Assembly: GCA_029975055.1 (NCBI GenBank)
Contig: JARKPU010000039.1
Location: 1-57,512, forward strand
DNA length: 57,512 bases
Direction of reading: 5' to 3'
Origin: Anaerolinea sp.
GTDB lineage: Bacteria > Chloroflexota > Anaerolineae > Anaerolineales > Anaerolineaceae
This document shows positions 6,797 through 14,730 of the stretch, piece after piece. The notes beneath the pieces are model-generated. The model saw nothing but the letters and a program-made list of their open reading frames with translations, was not told the DNA's origin and searched no databases. Numbering within the stretch: the stretch's first letter is position 1; every line of letters starts with the position of its first letter. The position numbers were made by a program, and so were the translations under genes.

Positions 6797-7230
6797 ATTT
6801 CCAGCAGAATCGTCACCGGCCCGTCGTTGAGGATCTCCACCAGCATCTCGGCGCCGAATTCACCCGTCTGAGTCGGCACGCCCAGTTCGCGCAGGTGCTC
6901 GGCGAACAGATCCACCAGCGGGCGGGCGGCTTCGGGCAGCGCCGCATCGGTGAAGGAAGGCCGCCTGCCCTTGCGCGCATCGGCATACAGCGTGAACTGC
7001 GAGACGACCAACGCCTCGCCGCCCACGTCGCGCACCGAGAGGTTCATCTTGCCCTGCTCATCCTCGAAAATGCGCAGCACGGCGGTTTTCTCGGCCAACG
7101 CGCGGGCCGCCGCGGGCGTATCGGCATGGCCCACCCCCAGCAGCACCACCAGCCCCCGCCCCACCTCGGCGATGCGCTTCCCCGCCACCGAAACCGAACC
7201 ATGTTTCACCCGCTGCAGCACAGCCCGCAT
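6793..7230 (-). CDS. dtd: D-aminoacyl-tRNA deacylase
   Basis: The ATG at 7230 gives a 145-residue protein starting [15 protein letters not shown], the exact N-terminal pattern of DTD. The catalytic SQFTLYAD motif (near residue 78) and the C-terminal [10 protein letters not shown] cross-subunit motif are present. DTD hydrolyses D-amino acids, and glycine mischarged on tRNA-Ala, from tRNA as a homodimer. Its stop overlaps the convergent DHOD-like gene by 4 bases. A TATAAT on the minus strand at 7302-7307 may belong to its promoter, though no good -35 is seen. Confidence 0.95.
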   Translation of the reverse strand: MRAVLQRVKHGSVSVAGKRIAEVGRGLVVLLGVGHADTPAAARALAEKTAVLRIFEDEQGKMNLSVRDVGGEALVVSQFTLYADARKGRRPSFTDAALPEAARPLVDLFAEHLRELGVPTQTGEFGAEMLVEILNDGPVTILLEI

Positions 7231-7667
7231 TTCACACCTCAAAGGTACAAATTGTCCGAGATTTGTGTGACGAAACACACGCTCCCCTTCTACCTCCGGC
7301 AATTATAATCAAACCGTAACTATTCCATTCCGAACGCGACGTACTATTAAGATTTTCCATTGGCCTGAACCGGCCTCCGGCAGACAGGTACTTCGCCGCA
7401 GACATCCTGCAAAACAAAGGAATCAATCGGCTGGGATTGAGCCGCGCCTCCTTTCCAGCGCCCCGGATATTCCCCAATTGTTTATTTGTCTCGATTCGGA
7501 CCTGGCAGTTCAAAATTTGCCCGACTCCCTGGCTCAGACATGGCTGCAACCGAACCAAATTGCCCGCTCTCACTCGAAAACTGCTCCTCCTTACCGGCCT
7601 GCACCACCGCTGCCCCGAATTGGCGGCCCTCACCGCCTGGCAGCCAATTTAACTCTATGAGGTGATG
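7231..7667. other. Intergenic region, no gene recognised
   Basis: About 440 bases separate divergent dtd and the secreted caspase-like gene. The only signal seen is a possible minus-strand -10 (TATAAT, 7302-7307). Short open frames exist in this stretch but have no ribosome-binding site or recognisable protein. GAGGTG at 7659-7664 serves the next gene. Confidence 0.5.
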
Positions 7668-8912
7668 ATGAAATTCCGCGCAGCTCTGCTGTCTCTGTTC
7701 TTACTGACCGCTTTACTGGTGTCGGCGCTTCCGGCAAGCGCCCAGGAACCGCAGCCGGCCTCACCGGCCCCCAACCCCCAGCCTTTACCGTTCGAACCCG
7801 CCTCTGCCACCGGCCAAAACGCCCCGCAAGCCGATGCCCCCATCGGCCTCGCAGCGCTGCCCGCGCTCAAAGCCGTGCTGGTTGTCGGCCCCATCGACGG
7901 GCCGACCGGTTCGGAAACGCTCAAAGAAATTGCCAACATGGACCTGGCCGCCAACCGCCTATCGGCTTACGGGGTCCAGGTCTTCAAGTTCTACACCCCC
8001 AACGACCGCTGGGCCGATATTATCGCCGCATCGAACGGCGCACAGTTCTTCATGTACCGCGGGCACGGCCTCAACTGGACTTCCAACAACTGGGTCACCC
8101 CCACTGTGGGCGGCATCGAAGTGACCGAGAAGATGTACTCTTCCGACGACATCAAGCGCGATATCAGGCTGGCCCCGAACGCCATCGTCATGCTCTACGG
8201 CTGCTTCACCACCGGCTCTTCCACCACCGATACCGCCGCCATCAGCTTTGAAGAAGCCCGCCGCCGCACCAGCCAGTATGCGCAGCCGTTCATCGAGATG
8301 GGCGCCGCCGGGTACTACGCCAACTGGTTCGGCGATGCCTTCGCCGTGTTCGTCGATAACCTCTTCGCCGGAAAGACGCTCGGCGATTCCTTCAAACAGT
8401 ATCAGGATTACCAGGGTGCCCTGGCCAGCCAGACCACCCACGCCACCTACACCAACGTGCCCCTCATCCTGAGCTGGGATAACTGGAGCCCCTACCCCAT
8501 CCCTGCCCCGCAGTATAACAACGCCTTCGTCGGTCAGGCTTCCAAAACCCTGGCCGACCTGTTCACCCCCGCCATCCAGCTTTCGGCCACCTCGGTGGGC
8601 TACATCGCCAGGCCGTCCGCCAGGCCAATCACCATCAAGGTCAATGTCACCTCCTCCTCTTCCACCAACATCTCCTGGACGGCCGCGCCCGCCGGCGGAG
8701 GGAGCATCCCATCCTGGGTGACGTACACCCCCACCACCGGCTCCACCGGCACCACCCTGAACATCACCATCACGCCCACGGCCAGCACGGGCAAATACAC
8801 CGCCGGCCTGGAGGTGAAATCGGCCGACGGCAGCTCCAAGCAGACCCTCACCATCACCATGGTGCTCACCAACAACCCGCGTTACGTGTACATGCCGAAT
8901 GTGATCAGGTAA
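7668..8912 (+). CDS. Secreted caspase-like (C25/CHAT-type) protein with C-terminal surface tail
   Basis: The 414-residue protein has a Sec signal peptide (cleavage after ASA near residue 26) and a Pro-rich linker. A caspase-hemoglobinase-like domain follows, with His133 in YRGHG and Cys179 in VMLYGCFT, the two positions expected for a clan CD peptidase dyad. The C-terminal 110 residues form a Ser/Thr-rich beta-sandwich of BACON type (SWTAAPAGGG, IPSWVTYTP, GTTLNITITP). The final YVYMPNVIR resembles a short C-terminal tail common on chloroflexi secreted proteins. The start among clustered GTG/ATG codons (7662, 7665, 7668) is uncertain. Peptidase activity is inferred. Confidence 0.7.
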   Translation: MKFRAALLSLFLLTALLVSALPASAQEPQPASPAPNPQPLPFEPASATGQNAPQADAPIGLAALPALKAVLVVGPIDGPTGSETLKEIANMDLAANRLSAYGVQVFKFYTPNDRWADIIAASNGAQFFMYRGHGLNWTSNNWVTPTVGGIEVTEKMYSSDDIKRDIRLAPNAIVMLYGCFTTGSSTTDTAAISFEEARRRTSQYAQPFIEMGAAGYYANWFGDAFAVFVDNLFAGKTLGDSFKQYQDYQGALASQTTHATYTNVPLILSWDNWSPYPIPAPQYNNAFVGQASKTLADLFTPAIQLSATSVGYIARPSARPITIKVNVTSSSSTNISWTAAPAGGGSIPSWVTYTPTTGSTGTTLNITITPTASTGKYTAGLEVKSADGSSKQTLTITMVLTNNPRYVYMPNVIR

Positions 8913-8939
8913 GCGCGTAAAAGAAAGCCGCTGAGACGA

Positions 8940-8980
8940 AGAGACGACGAGTAAGGCGGTTCCTCGCTCGTCGTCTCTTT
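8940..8980 (+). terminator. Terminator-like hairpin
   Basis: AGAGACGACGAG (8940-8951) pairs perfectly over 12 bp with CTCGTCGTCTCT (8967-8978), followed only by TTT. It lies 27 bases after the caspase-like gene. The GAGACGA/TCGTCTC wording also occurs in the spacer at 25100-25215, so this may be a repeat recruited as a terminator. Confidence 0.7.
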
Positions 8981-9043
8981 ATATCCATCACTCATCGACG
9001 TTCCGGCGCGATATAATAACCTCAGCCTTCACAAGGAGCCCGC

Positions 9044-10753
9044 ATGGAACGCACCGTCCCGAGCGCCACGTCTGAAGAAATCCGCCTCTATCGCGCCACG
9101 CTCTATTCTCTCCTCCGCTCGAGCGCGGAAGTGAAAATCCGCACCCTCGAAGAGGTGCACGCCGGGATGAACTCGCTCTTGCACCCCAAGGCCCGGCAAC
9201 CTGAGCCGGATGTTTCCGCCTTCATCTACTCGCTTTTGCGCCTGCCCGCCTGCACGCCGGACGTGCGCACGGTGGTGCTGGGCCAGAGCCAGGAGGTGTT
9301 CGCCCGCTTCGGCTACGCGAACCTGGAATCCTGGCAGCCCGTGTCGGCCCGCGCCCGCCGCCGGCGCTGCTTCTTCGATGGCGCCGCCACCCTGGCCTGC
9401 TACATCGCCTCGCGCTCGGATATCGAAGATATCATCCCCTGCCTGACGGCCTTCCAGATGGAATGGAACAAGCTGCGCCTGCTCCTGCTCGAAACCGCGC
9501 CCAAAGGCCCGCTCCAGGCCGCCGAGAGCGACCCGCAGGCCTTCGAGCGCCTGGCCGGGGCCTTGCGCATGCCCGCCGAAGACCTGTCCCGCCTGCGCGA
9601 AGTCTGGGGCGGTGAGTTAGCCGCCAACCTGGAGCGCATCCGTGCCCAAAAGCTCAACCTCAGCGTGCGCCTGCTGGCCGGTTCGCTCAGCGCCTACCAG
9701 CGCGCCACCCACGCCTGGTGGGCCAACCTGGCCGCGCACGCCCCACACGTGCAAGACCGCCCCATCTACTTCATCTCTTCCAACACCCACAGCCTGCCCA
9801 ATTTACTCACCGGTTACGCCCTGAGCCGTGAAGATGACCTGCAGGCCTTCGTGCGCGCCGAAACAGCCCCCGAACTGCAGGCCGAATGGGCCGATATTCA
9901 ATCCAACCAGGTGCCTTCCAGCCGCGAGAACTTCCTCTACTACGTCCTCAAGAAATTCCAGGCCTCTGCGGCGGGCCAGGCCAGCCTCGCCGAACAACTG
10001 GAATGCGAAGCCGGGCTGGGCATCCGGCGCGTGCCTTCGGGGCATTTCTTCGAGCTGGAAGCCCAGGTGATCGACCTCTCCCGCCTCGACCCAGGCCGCC
10101 TCGACCCGCGCCTGCAGGAGGGTCTGGCGCTCGAACGCCTGGCCGCCAGCGATGCGCTGATCCTCAACATAGATTACCCCCTCGGCCTCTCGGCCTACAA
10201 CCTGCTCTCCAAGGTCGGCGAGCAGACCTCGAACATCCTCGGGGTGTACATCATGGGCAAAGCCGCCACCCTCAACGCCGTGCGCGGCGATGTGATGATC
10301 CCCAACGTCGTCCAGGACGAGCACTCGCACAACACTTACCTGTTCCGGAACTGCTTCTCGGCCGCCGATGTGGCCCCCTACCTGGTGTATGGCACGGTGC
10401 TCGACCACCAAAAGGCCGTCTGCGTGCTGGGCACCTTCTTGCAGAACGCCCAGGTGACCGATGTCTTCTTCCGCGAGGGCTACGCCGATATCGAGATGGA
10501 GGCCGGGCCGTATCTTTCGGCAGTGTACGAGCTCTCGCGCCCCAAGCGCCACCCCGTGGATGAAATCGTCCACCTGCACGACCTGCCCTTCGACCTGGGC
10601 ATCCTGCACTACGCCTCCGACACCCCGCTCAGCCGCGGTAGGAACCTCGGCGCGGGCACGCTCTCCTATTACGGCATGGATTCCACCTATGCCGCGGCGG
10701 TCGCCATCTTGCGCCGCATCTTCGCGCTGGAACTCTCGCGCCTGGCCGGCTAG
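9044..10753 (+). CDS. DUF6909-like conserved protein, nucleoside-phosphorylase-like C-terminus
   Basis: The 569-residue product looks cytosolic, with no signal or membrane segment. The N-terminal half is helical. The C-terminal half is highly ordered: NIDYPLGLSAYNLLSKVGE, GVYIMGKAATLNAVRGDVMI, DVFFREGYADIEMEAGPY and LHYASDTPLS. The MGKA-x-x-L...GD-x-x-P and EMEAGPYL stretches recall purine nucleoside phosphorylase active-site segments, so a nucleoside- or nucleotide-processing fold is possible. I place it in the DUF6909 family from memory. AAGGAG precedes the ATG, and a TATAAT lies at 9012-9017. Function is unknown. Confidence 0.6.
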   Translation: MERTVPSATSEEIRLYRATLYSLLRSSAEVKIRTLEEVHAGMNSLLHPKARQPEPDVSAFIYSLLRLPACTPDVRTVVLGQSQEVFARFGYANLESWQPVSARARRRRCFFDGAATLACYIASRSDIEDIIPCLTAFQMEWNKLRLLLLETAPKGPLQAAESDPQAFERLAGALRMPAEDLSRLREVWGGELAANLERIRAQKLNLSVRLLAGSLSAYQRATHAWWANLAAHAPHVQDRPIYFISSNTHSLPNLLTGYALSREDDLQAFVRAETAPELQAEWADIQSNQVPSSRENFLYYVLKKFQASAAGQASLAEQLECEAGLGIRRVPSGHFFELEAQVIDLSRLDPGRLDPRLQEGLALERLAASDALILNIDYPLGLSAYNLLSKVGEQTSNILGVYIMGKAATLNAVRGDVMIPNVVQDEHSHNTYLFRNCFSAADVAPYLVYGTVLDHQKAVCVLGTFLQNAQVTDVFFREGYADIEMEAGPYLSAVYELSRPKRHPVDEIVHLHDLPFDLGILHYASDTPLSRGRNLGAGTLSYYGMDSTYAAAVAILRRIFALELSRLAG

Positions 10754-10797
10754 AACCCTCTTCCTCCGGTTCCGGGGGGAGGGCCCCCCGGCCCTTT

Positions 10798-10836
10798 AAC
10801 CAAAATGCACCCGCTTGCACGGGTGCATTTTGGTTT
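10798..10836. terminator. Bidirectional terminator
   Basis: AACCAAAATGCACCCG (10798-10813) and its complement (10820-10835) form a 16-bp perfect stem with a 6-nt loop. The outer ends give short T-rich tails both ways. It separates the convergent DUF6909-like gene and the RRM gene. Confidence 0.85.
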
Positions 10837-10851
10837 AGAGATCGGTTTCAG

Positions 10852-11202
10852 TTACCAGTCGCGGCGCTGTCCGCCGCCGCCGCGCCGATCACCACCGCCC
10901 GGGCCACCAGGACCGCGGCGGGGGCCGCCGCCGCCCGGGCCACCGGGGCCGCGGCGCTCTTCGCGCGGGCGAGCTTCATTGACCTTCAACGGGCGGCCTT
11001 TGAAATCTTTGCCATTCAGGCCGGCGATCGCCGCATCGGCCTCTTCTTTGTTCGGCATCTCGACGAACCCGAACCCTCGCGACTGGCCGGTGAACTGGTC
11101 CTTGATCACGGCCGCCGAGGATACCTCGCCATAAGCCGCGAAGGTCTTTCGCAGTTCGTCTTCATTGGTGCTGAACGGCAGATTTCCTACGTAGATATTC
11201 AT
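10852..11202 (-). CDS. RRM-type RNA-binding protein with RGG-rich tail
   Basis: The 116-residue protein has one RNA recognition motif with RNP2 IYVGNL (residues 3-8) and RNP1 RGFGFVEM (near residue 42). A Gly/Arg/Pro tail follows (PREERRGPGGPGGGG, RRGPGGPGGGDRR). Such proteins are found in cyanobacteria and chloroflexi, often cold-induced, and bind single-stranded RNA. The RGG tail probably adds non-specific RNA affinity. The gene is followed by a strong terminator and preceded by a long non-coding stretch that may be its leader. Confidence 0.92.
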   Translation of the reverse strand: MNIYVGNLPFSTNEDELRKTFAAYGEVSSAAVIKDQFTGQSRGFGFVEMPNKEEADAAIAGLNGKDFKGRPLKVNEARPREERRGPGGPGGGGPRRGPGGPGGGDRRGGGGQRRDW

Positions 11203-11473
11203 GCTGACTCCTCAAAACACAAAAAAAGCGAATACCCCATCGAACAGAACGGTCTATCTTCCGGCTATCAGCTTTGAGGTGTCCGCCAACCTGAGGGTCA
11301 AACTTAACTCTGCCGACCAGACATCGCGGGGAACCAGACCGCAACCCTGCAGCCCACCGGCCGAGGGCGACGAAACTGCAATCACCAAGAACCACCATCT
11401 GTTAACGTGGGACCATCATAAATATTCTACTATAAGAAAACCTAAAAGTAAACAACCTTCCAAGCTGCAAAAG
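11203..11473. other. Long upstream region of the RRM gene
   Basis: This 270-base non-coding stretch is more AT-rich than its surroundings, above all at 11415-11465 (TATAGTAGAATATT on the minus strand). If the RRM promoter lies there, the mRNA has a 5' leader of about 200 nt, as cold-shock genes often do. No open frame with support is seen. Confidence 0.4.
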
Positions 11474-11502
11474 TTGCGCGGAGGCGCATTCTGGGCTAAA
11501 CT
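11474..11502 (+). promoter_or_regulatory. Promoter of the DUF429 gene (probably leaderless)
   Basis: TTGCGC (11474-11479) and TAAACT (11497-11502) are 17 bp apart. The ATG at 11509 comes 6 nt after the -10 box, so transcription would begin at or next to the start codon. No ribosome-binding site is near the ATG. Confidence 0.6.
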
Positions 11503-11508
11503 GAATGC

Positions 11509-12207
11509 ATGCCGCCCGCCTTTACCACCTTCATCGGCGTAGATTCAGGCACGTGGCGCCGCCCCTTCACCTATATCGCCCTGGATGCAAACCGCAAGCT
11601 GCTCGCGGTGGGCTCGGGCAGCCCGGCAGATGTGCTCGCCTATGCCTGCGGGCAATCTGCCGCTCTGCTGGCCTTCAGCCAGCCGCTGCGGCCCTATCCC
11701 TTCCACCCTTCGGCTCCCGAGAATGGCCTCACCGCGGTCGGCGGCTTCCTCCAGCGCAGCGCTGCGCCCCGGCAGCCCCCAGAAGGCCTACCGCACTGGC
11801 TGCGCGCCGCCTACTCGGTGCTCGCCCGCCTGGATGAATTTGGGTACCGCCCCTACCCTCAAGAGGAGGCCGCGCTCCAATGGCTGGAAGTGCACAGCGA
11901 GGCCGCCTTCCATGCCGTCCTCGGCCTGGCGCCGTTCGCCGCCGGCACGCTCGAGGGGCGCATCCAGCGCCAGCTTGCCCTGGCCGACTTCGGCCTGGAT
12001 GTGCCGGACGCGATGGAATTCTTCGAGGAGATCACCCGCCACCGGCTGCTGCGCGGCATCCTGCCCTGGGAGCAGGTGCTGCCGCAGGGCGAGCTAAACG
12101 CGTGGATGGCCGCCGGATTGGCCTGGCAGGCAGCCGTCGAGCCTGGTGCGCTCGCCCCCGTCCAGGCCGGCCAGGGGATGCTCTACCTGCCCGTGCGTCA
12201 AGAATAA
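11509..12207 (+). CDS. DUF429 family protein (predicted RNase H-like fold)
   Basis: The 232-residue product begins FIGVDSGTWRRPFTYIALD, the GxD-x-[AS] first strand of DUF429, which has an RNase H/actin-like fold with acidic catalytic residues. The segment LEVHSEAAFHAVLGL and a C-terminal WQAAVEPG fit the family's EVYPA-like and closing regions, though less strictly. DUF429 proteins are predicted nucleases of unknown biological role. It is encoded alone, with a near-leaderless promoter, and ends in a bidirectional terminator. Confidence 0.72.
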   Translation: MPPAFTTFIGVDSGTWRRPFTYIALDANRKLLAVGSGSPADVLAYACGQSAALLAFSQPLRPYPFHPSAPENGLTAVGGFLQRSAAPRQPPEGLPHWLRAAYSVLARLDEFGYRPYPQEEAALQWLEVHSEAAFHAVLGLAPFAAGTLEGRIQRQLALADFGLDVPDAMEFFEEITRHRLLRGILPWEQVLPQGELNAWMAAGLAWQAAVEPGALAPVQAGQGMLYLPVRQE

Positions 12208-12255
12208 AAAAACCCTGCGGAATGTGGGGCAGGCCCCATATTTCACAGGGTTTTT
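12206..12255. terminator. Bidirectional terminator with GTGGGGC core
   Basis: AAAACCCTG pairs with CAGGG and a T5 run in the outer stem; the inner stem ATGTGGGGC/GCCCCATAT has a loop of A-G. Poly-A on the left and poly-T on the right allow termination of DUF429 (plus) and the anti-sigma gene (minus). The TGTGGGGC core recurs in the palindromes at 32747 and 33664. Confidence 0.82.
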
Positions 12256-12273
12256 CATGTAAACCTTCCCCGA

Positions 12274-13449
12274 TTAATCGTCAGGTGTCCTGGTCGGCTC
12301 CGGCTGCTTCGTCGCTTCGGGGGTCTTGTGCTTTTCGTCGCCATCACCGCTCCGGGTGGGCTGCGGGGTTGGCTCAACCGGCCCGGCGGTGGGGGTCTTC
12401 GTCGGTCGGCGGTCTTTGTCGGAGTCCCGCCGGTCTTTATCGTCCTCGTGCTGTTTGCCTTCAGCCGTCGGGCTGGCCTGCTCTTGATCTGAGGCGCCCG
12501 AGCCTTCTTGCTCGTTGGGCTTCTCGGTGGGCGCCGTCACCACCTGTGGCGCGTCTGGGACGCTTCCCAGCGAGAGCTTCACGGCCAAAACCCCGCCGCC
12601 CTGCAGCCGCACCACCGAAACAGTCACCTGCTGGCCCACCACCGGCAACCCGGCGGCGGCCACCTCGGGGCTTACATCCACCCACAGCGTATCGACGCGG
12701 ATGCGCGCGCCATCGATCTGCGTCACCCGCCCGCTGATCGTATACAGCCGCGCCTCGAACCATTCCAGCACCAGGCTGCTATCGGGCATCAGATCGGCGT
12801 GCACAAAGATATACTGCCCTTCCAGTTCCGCCAGGGCTTCGAGCATATTCTCGGGCACGTTGATGGGGATCTTCCCCACCCGCCACACACCGTCTTCGCC
12901 CAGTTCCAGGTAACCGGTGAAGTCCACTTCCTGTTCGCGCTGCTGCTGGCGCAGTTCTTCCACCTCGGCAAAGCGGCGCGAATCATACGTCTCTTCGCGG
13001 GTCAGGCGTTCGGAGGCGTCGGCCGGCAGAGAGAGCGTGAAGCGCTCTGCGGCGATCTTCACCGGGTAAAGGGCTTCCCCCGGCAGGGCCTGGACGGAAG
13101 CCAGGCCCGTCAACGCCACCACAGCCAGCACTGCCGCCACCAGCATCAACGCCGGGGCCGTCGAACGGCGCATCGATTGCAGCCAGCGCTGCCACAAGTT
13201 GAGCGGCTTTTCCACCGCATTCCGCCGTTGAATTTCCTCGTTCAGGTGCATCCGGCTGCGCTGCATCGCCGCCACCGGCACGGTATCGGAGCCGCGCGCT
13301 GCCCAGATCGCCAGCACGGCTTCCAGCACCGGGCGCAGCTCATCGGCCCATTGCGGGTAGTCGGCCAGCACGGCTTCCAGCGATTGGCCCGCCTGGAGCC
13401 TTTCGAGGCAGCGATCGAAAATGGGGTTCAGGTCGTGGCTGCGCTTCAT
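12274..13449 (-). CDS. Membrane anti-sigma-type regulator with DUF5667/DUF5666-like domains
   Basis: The 391-residue product starts with a helical cytosolic region (FDRCLERLQAGQSLEAVLADYP), like the N-terminus of sigma-linked DUF5667 proteins. One membrane span (98-118) follows, then LPGEALYPVKIAAERFTLSL of DUF5667 type and a DUF5666-like beta domain (ISGRVTQIDGARIRVDTL). The tail is long, charged and Pro/Thr-rich (about 305-391). The start overlaps the sigma-factor stop (ATGA), so the two are translationally coupled. The likely role is to hold the sigma factor at the membrane and release it on an external signal. Confidence 0.78.
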   Translation of the reverse strand: MKRSHDLNPIFDRCLERLQAGQSLEAVLADYPQWADELRPVLEAVLAIWAARGSDTVPVAAMQRSRMHLNEEIQRRNAVEKPLNLWQRWLQSMRRSTAPALMLVAAVLAVVALTGLASVQALPGEALYPVKIAAERFTLSLPADASERLTREETYDSRRFAEVEELRQQQREQEVDFTGYLELGEDGVWRVGKIPINVPENMLEALAELEGQYIFVHADLMPDSSLVLEWFEARLYTISGRVTQIDGARIRVDTLWVDVSPEVAAAGLPVVGQQVTVSVVRLQGGGVLAVKLSLGSVPDAPQVVTAPTEKPNEQEGSGASDQEQASPTAEGKQHEDDKDRRDSDKDRRPTKTPTAGPVEPTPQPTRSGDGDEKHKTPEATKQPEPTRTPDD

Positions 13450-13991
13450 TCTCCGTTCCTGCTTTCCAGGTGGCGGCGGAGAGTCGCCAGGGCGCGAAAT
13501 TGCAGCGTCTTTATCGCTCCAACCGATTTGTTCATCAGGGCACTCGTCTCCTCCAGAGACATTTCAAGCGCGAATCGAAGCGTCAACACCTGCTGCTGGT
13601 CTGGCGTCAGGCGCCGGATGGCCCACCGCACTGCCCGCTGCCGTTCGGAATGCTCGGCGGCTTGCTCGGGGTTCTCGCCGTCGGCCAGCGACTCGTGATC
13701 TTCCAGGGGTTCCACCGGCTTGCGATACTTGCGGCGCAGCGCATCGTTCACCAGGTGGTTGGCGGTACCGAACAGCCACGCGCGCACGTCACGCACGCGC
13801 CGGTCGCGCCGGTGCAGGTTATCCAACAGGCGCAAGAACACATCTGAGGCGATGTCTTCGACCAGTTGCTCATCGTCCAGGCGGTAGCTCAGGTAGCGGT
13901 AGATGACCGGGTAGAAAGTGTCGTGAATCTCGGCCAGCGCCTGGGCATCCAGTGCCTGGGCACGGTCAAGAAGCGTCGCCGGGTCCGTCAT
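13446..13991 (-). CDS. ECF-type RNA polymerase sigma factor
   Basis: The 181-residue product has sigma region 2 (IYRYLSYRLDDEQLVEDIASDVFLR; then VRAWLFGTANHLVNDALRR) and region 4 (LTPDQQQVLTLRFALEMSLEETSALMNKSVGAIK), with no region 3, as in group 4 (ECF) factors. ATG 13991 is chosen because the upstream TTG/GTG codons at 14036-14031 lie upstream of the -10-like TATACT. It is coupled to the membrane anti-sigma gene. Two 11-bp direct repeats lie upstream of the -10 box. Confidence 0.9.
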   Translation of the reverse strand: MTDPATLLDRAQALDAQALAEIHDTFYPVIYRYLSYRLDDEQLVEDIASDVFLRLLDNLHRRDRRVRDVRAWLFGTANHLVNDALRRKYRKPVEPLEDHESLADGENPEQAAEHSERQRAVRWAIRRLTPDQQQVLTLRFALEMSLEETSALMNKSVGAIKTLQFRALATLRRHLESRNGE

Positions 13992-14024
13992 TCGGTGTGT
14001 CTCTGCCAATGGTATCGAAAGGGA

Positions 14025-14063
14025 AGTATACACCAAATCGTCCCCGTGTTATCCAAATCGTCC
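14025..14063 (-). promoter_or_regulatory. Sigma-factor promoter region with two 11-bp direct repeats
   Basis: On the minus strand a TATACT (14025-14030) is preceded by two exact copies of GGACGATTTGG (plus-strand 14033-14043 and 14053-14063) with a 20-bp period, about two helical turns. No sigma-70 -35 fits at 17 bp. The repeats may be an activator site or an autoregulatory ECF promoter element. Confidence 0.5.
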
Positions 14064-14202
14064 ACAAAAGGCGCATCCCTGCCGGGCGAGGTATCACTTC
14101 AACTGCTGGTGCCGGGGCTCCATCGTGCGAGAGCGCTGCACCCCTCGCCGCTAAAGCCGGCGCAATGTTATTCATTTATTAGTCGCATGGAATTCCCGAA
14201 AG

Positions 14203-14649
14203 TTACGCCCGCGGCCCGTCCCAGCGCATCACCGAGAGGGTTTCGCGCATGCCCCACATGCGCCCGAAAACCCGCGCCAGCCTTGCCAGGCGGCGGAAGT
14301 AGGGCGGCAGTTCCCCCTCGGCCAGCGCCCTGAAGCCAAAGCGCTCGTAGAGCCGCTCCAGTCCTGAGCGGCAGGTCAGGTAAAGCGGCGGCGGGTTCTG
14401 CGCCAGGGCATGTTCGACCAACCGCCTGGCGATGCCCCGCCCCCGCCACGGCCCGAGCACCACCAGCGAGGCTAGCTCGCGTGTGCCGTCGCCGTGCGGC
14501 TTCACCTGGATGCAGCCCGTCACGCGGCCATCGTCATCCACCGCCAGGGTGAAGCGCCGCCAATCGAGCTGCAGCGGGTTGATCCCGGCCTGCCACACCA
14601 TGCGGCGGATGGTTGGTTGGTCGGCGGGTTCTGCTTTTCTTAAATTCAT
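14203..14649 (-). CDS. GNAT family N-acetyltransferase
   Basis: The 148-residue product has the GNAT fold. Beta4 and motif A read ELASLVVLGPWRGRGIARRLVEHAL, with the acetyl-CoA pyrophosphate loop R-G-R-G-I-A. YLTCRSGLERLYERFGFRAL is motif B. The N-terminus MNLRKAEPADQPTIRRMV is typical. ATG 14649 is chosen over a TTG at 14673. The substrate cannot be told. It is encoded alone, with gatB upstream on the same strand. Confidence 0.85.
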   Translation of the reverse strand: MNLRKAEPADQPTIRRMVWQAGINPLQLDWRRFTLAVDDDGRVTGCIQVKPHGDGTRELASLVVLGPWRGRGIARRLVEHALAQNPPPLYLTCRSGLERLYERFGFRALAEGELPPYFRRLARLARVFGRMWGMRETLSVMRWDGPRA

Positions 14650-14730
14650 GGGGCCAATTTGCCAACGATGCAATGAGATGGGGAAGATCCTCTATTTTTC
14701 ATCACCCATCATCTCACCGGCCCATTGGCT

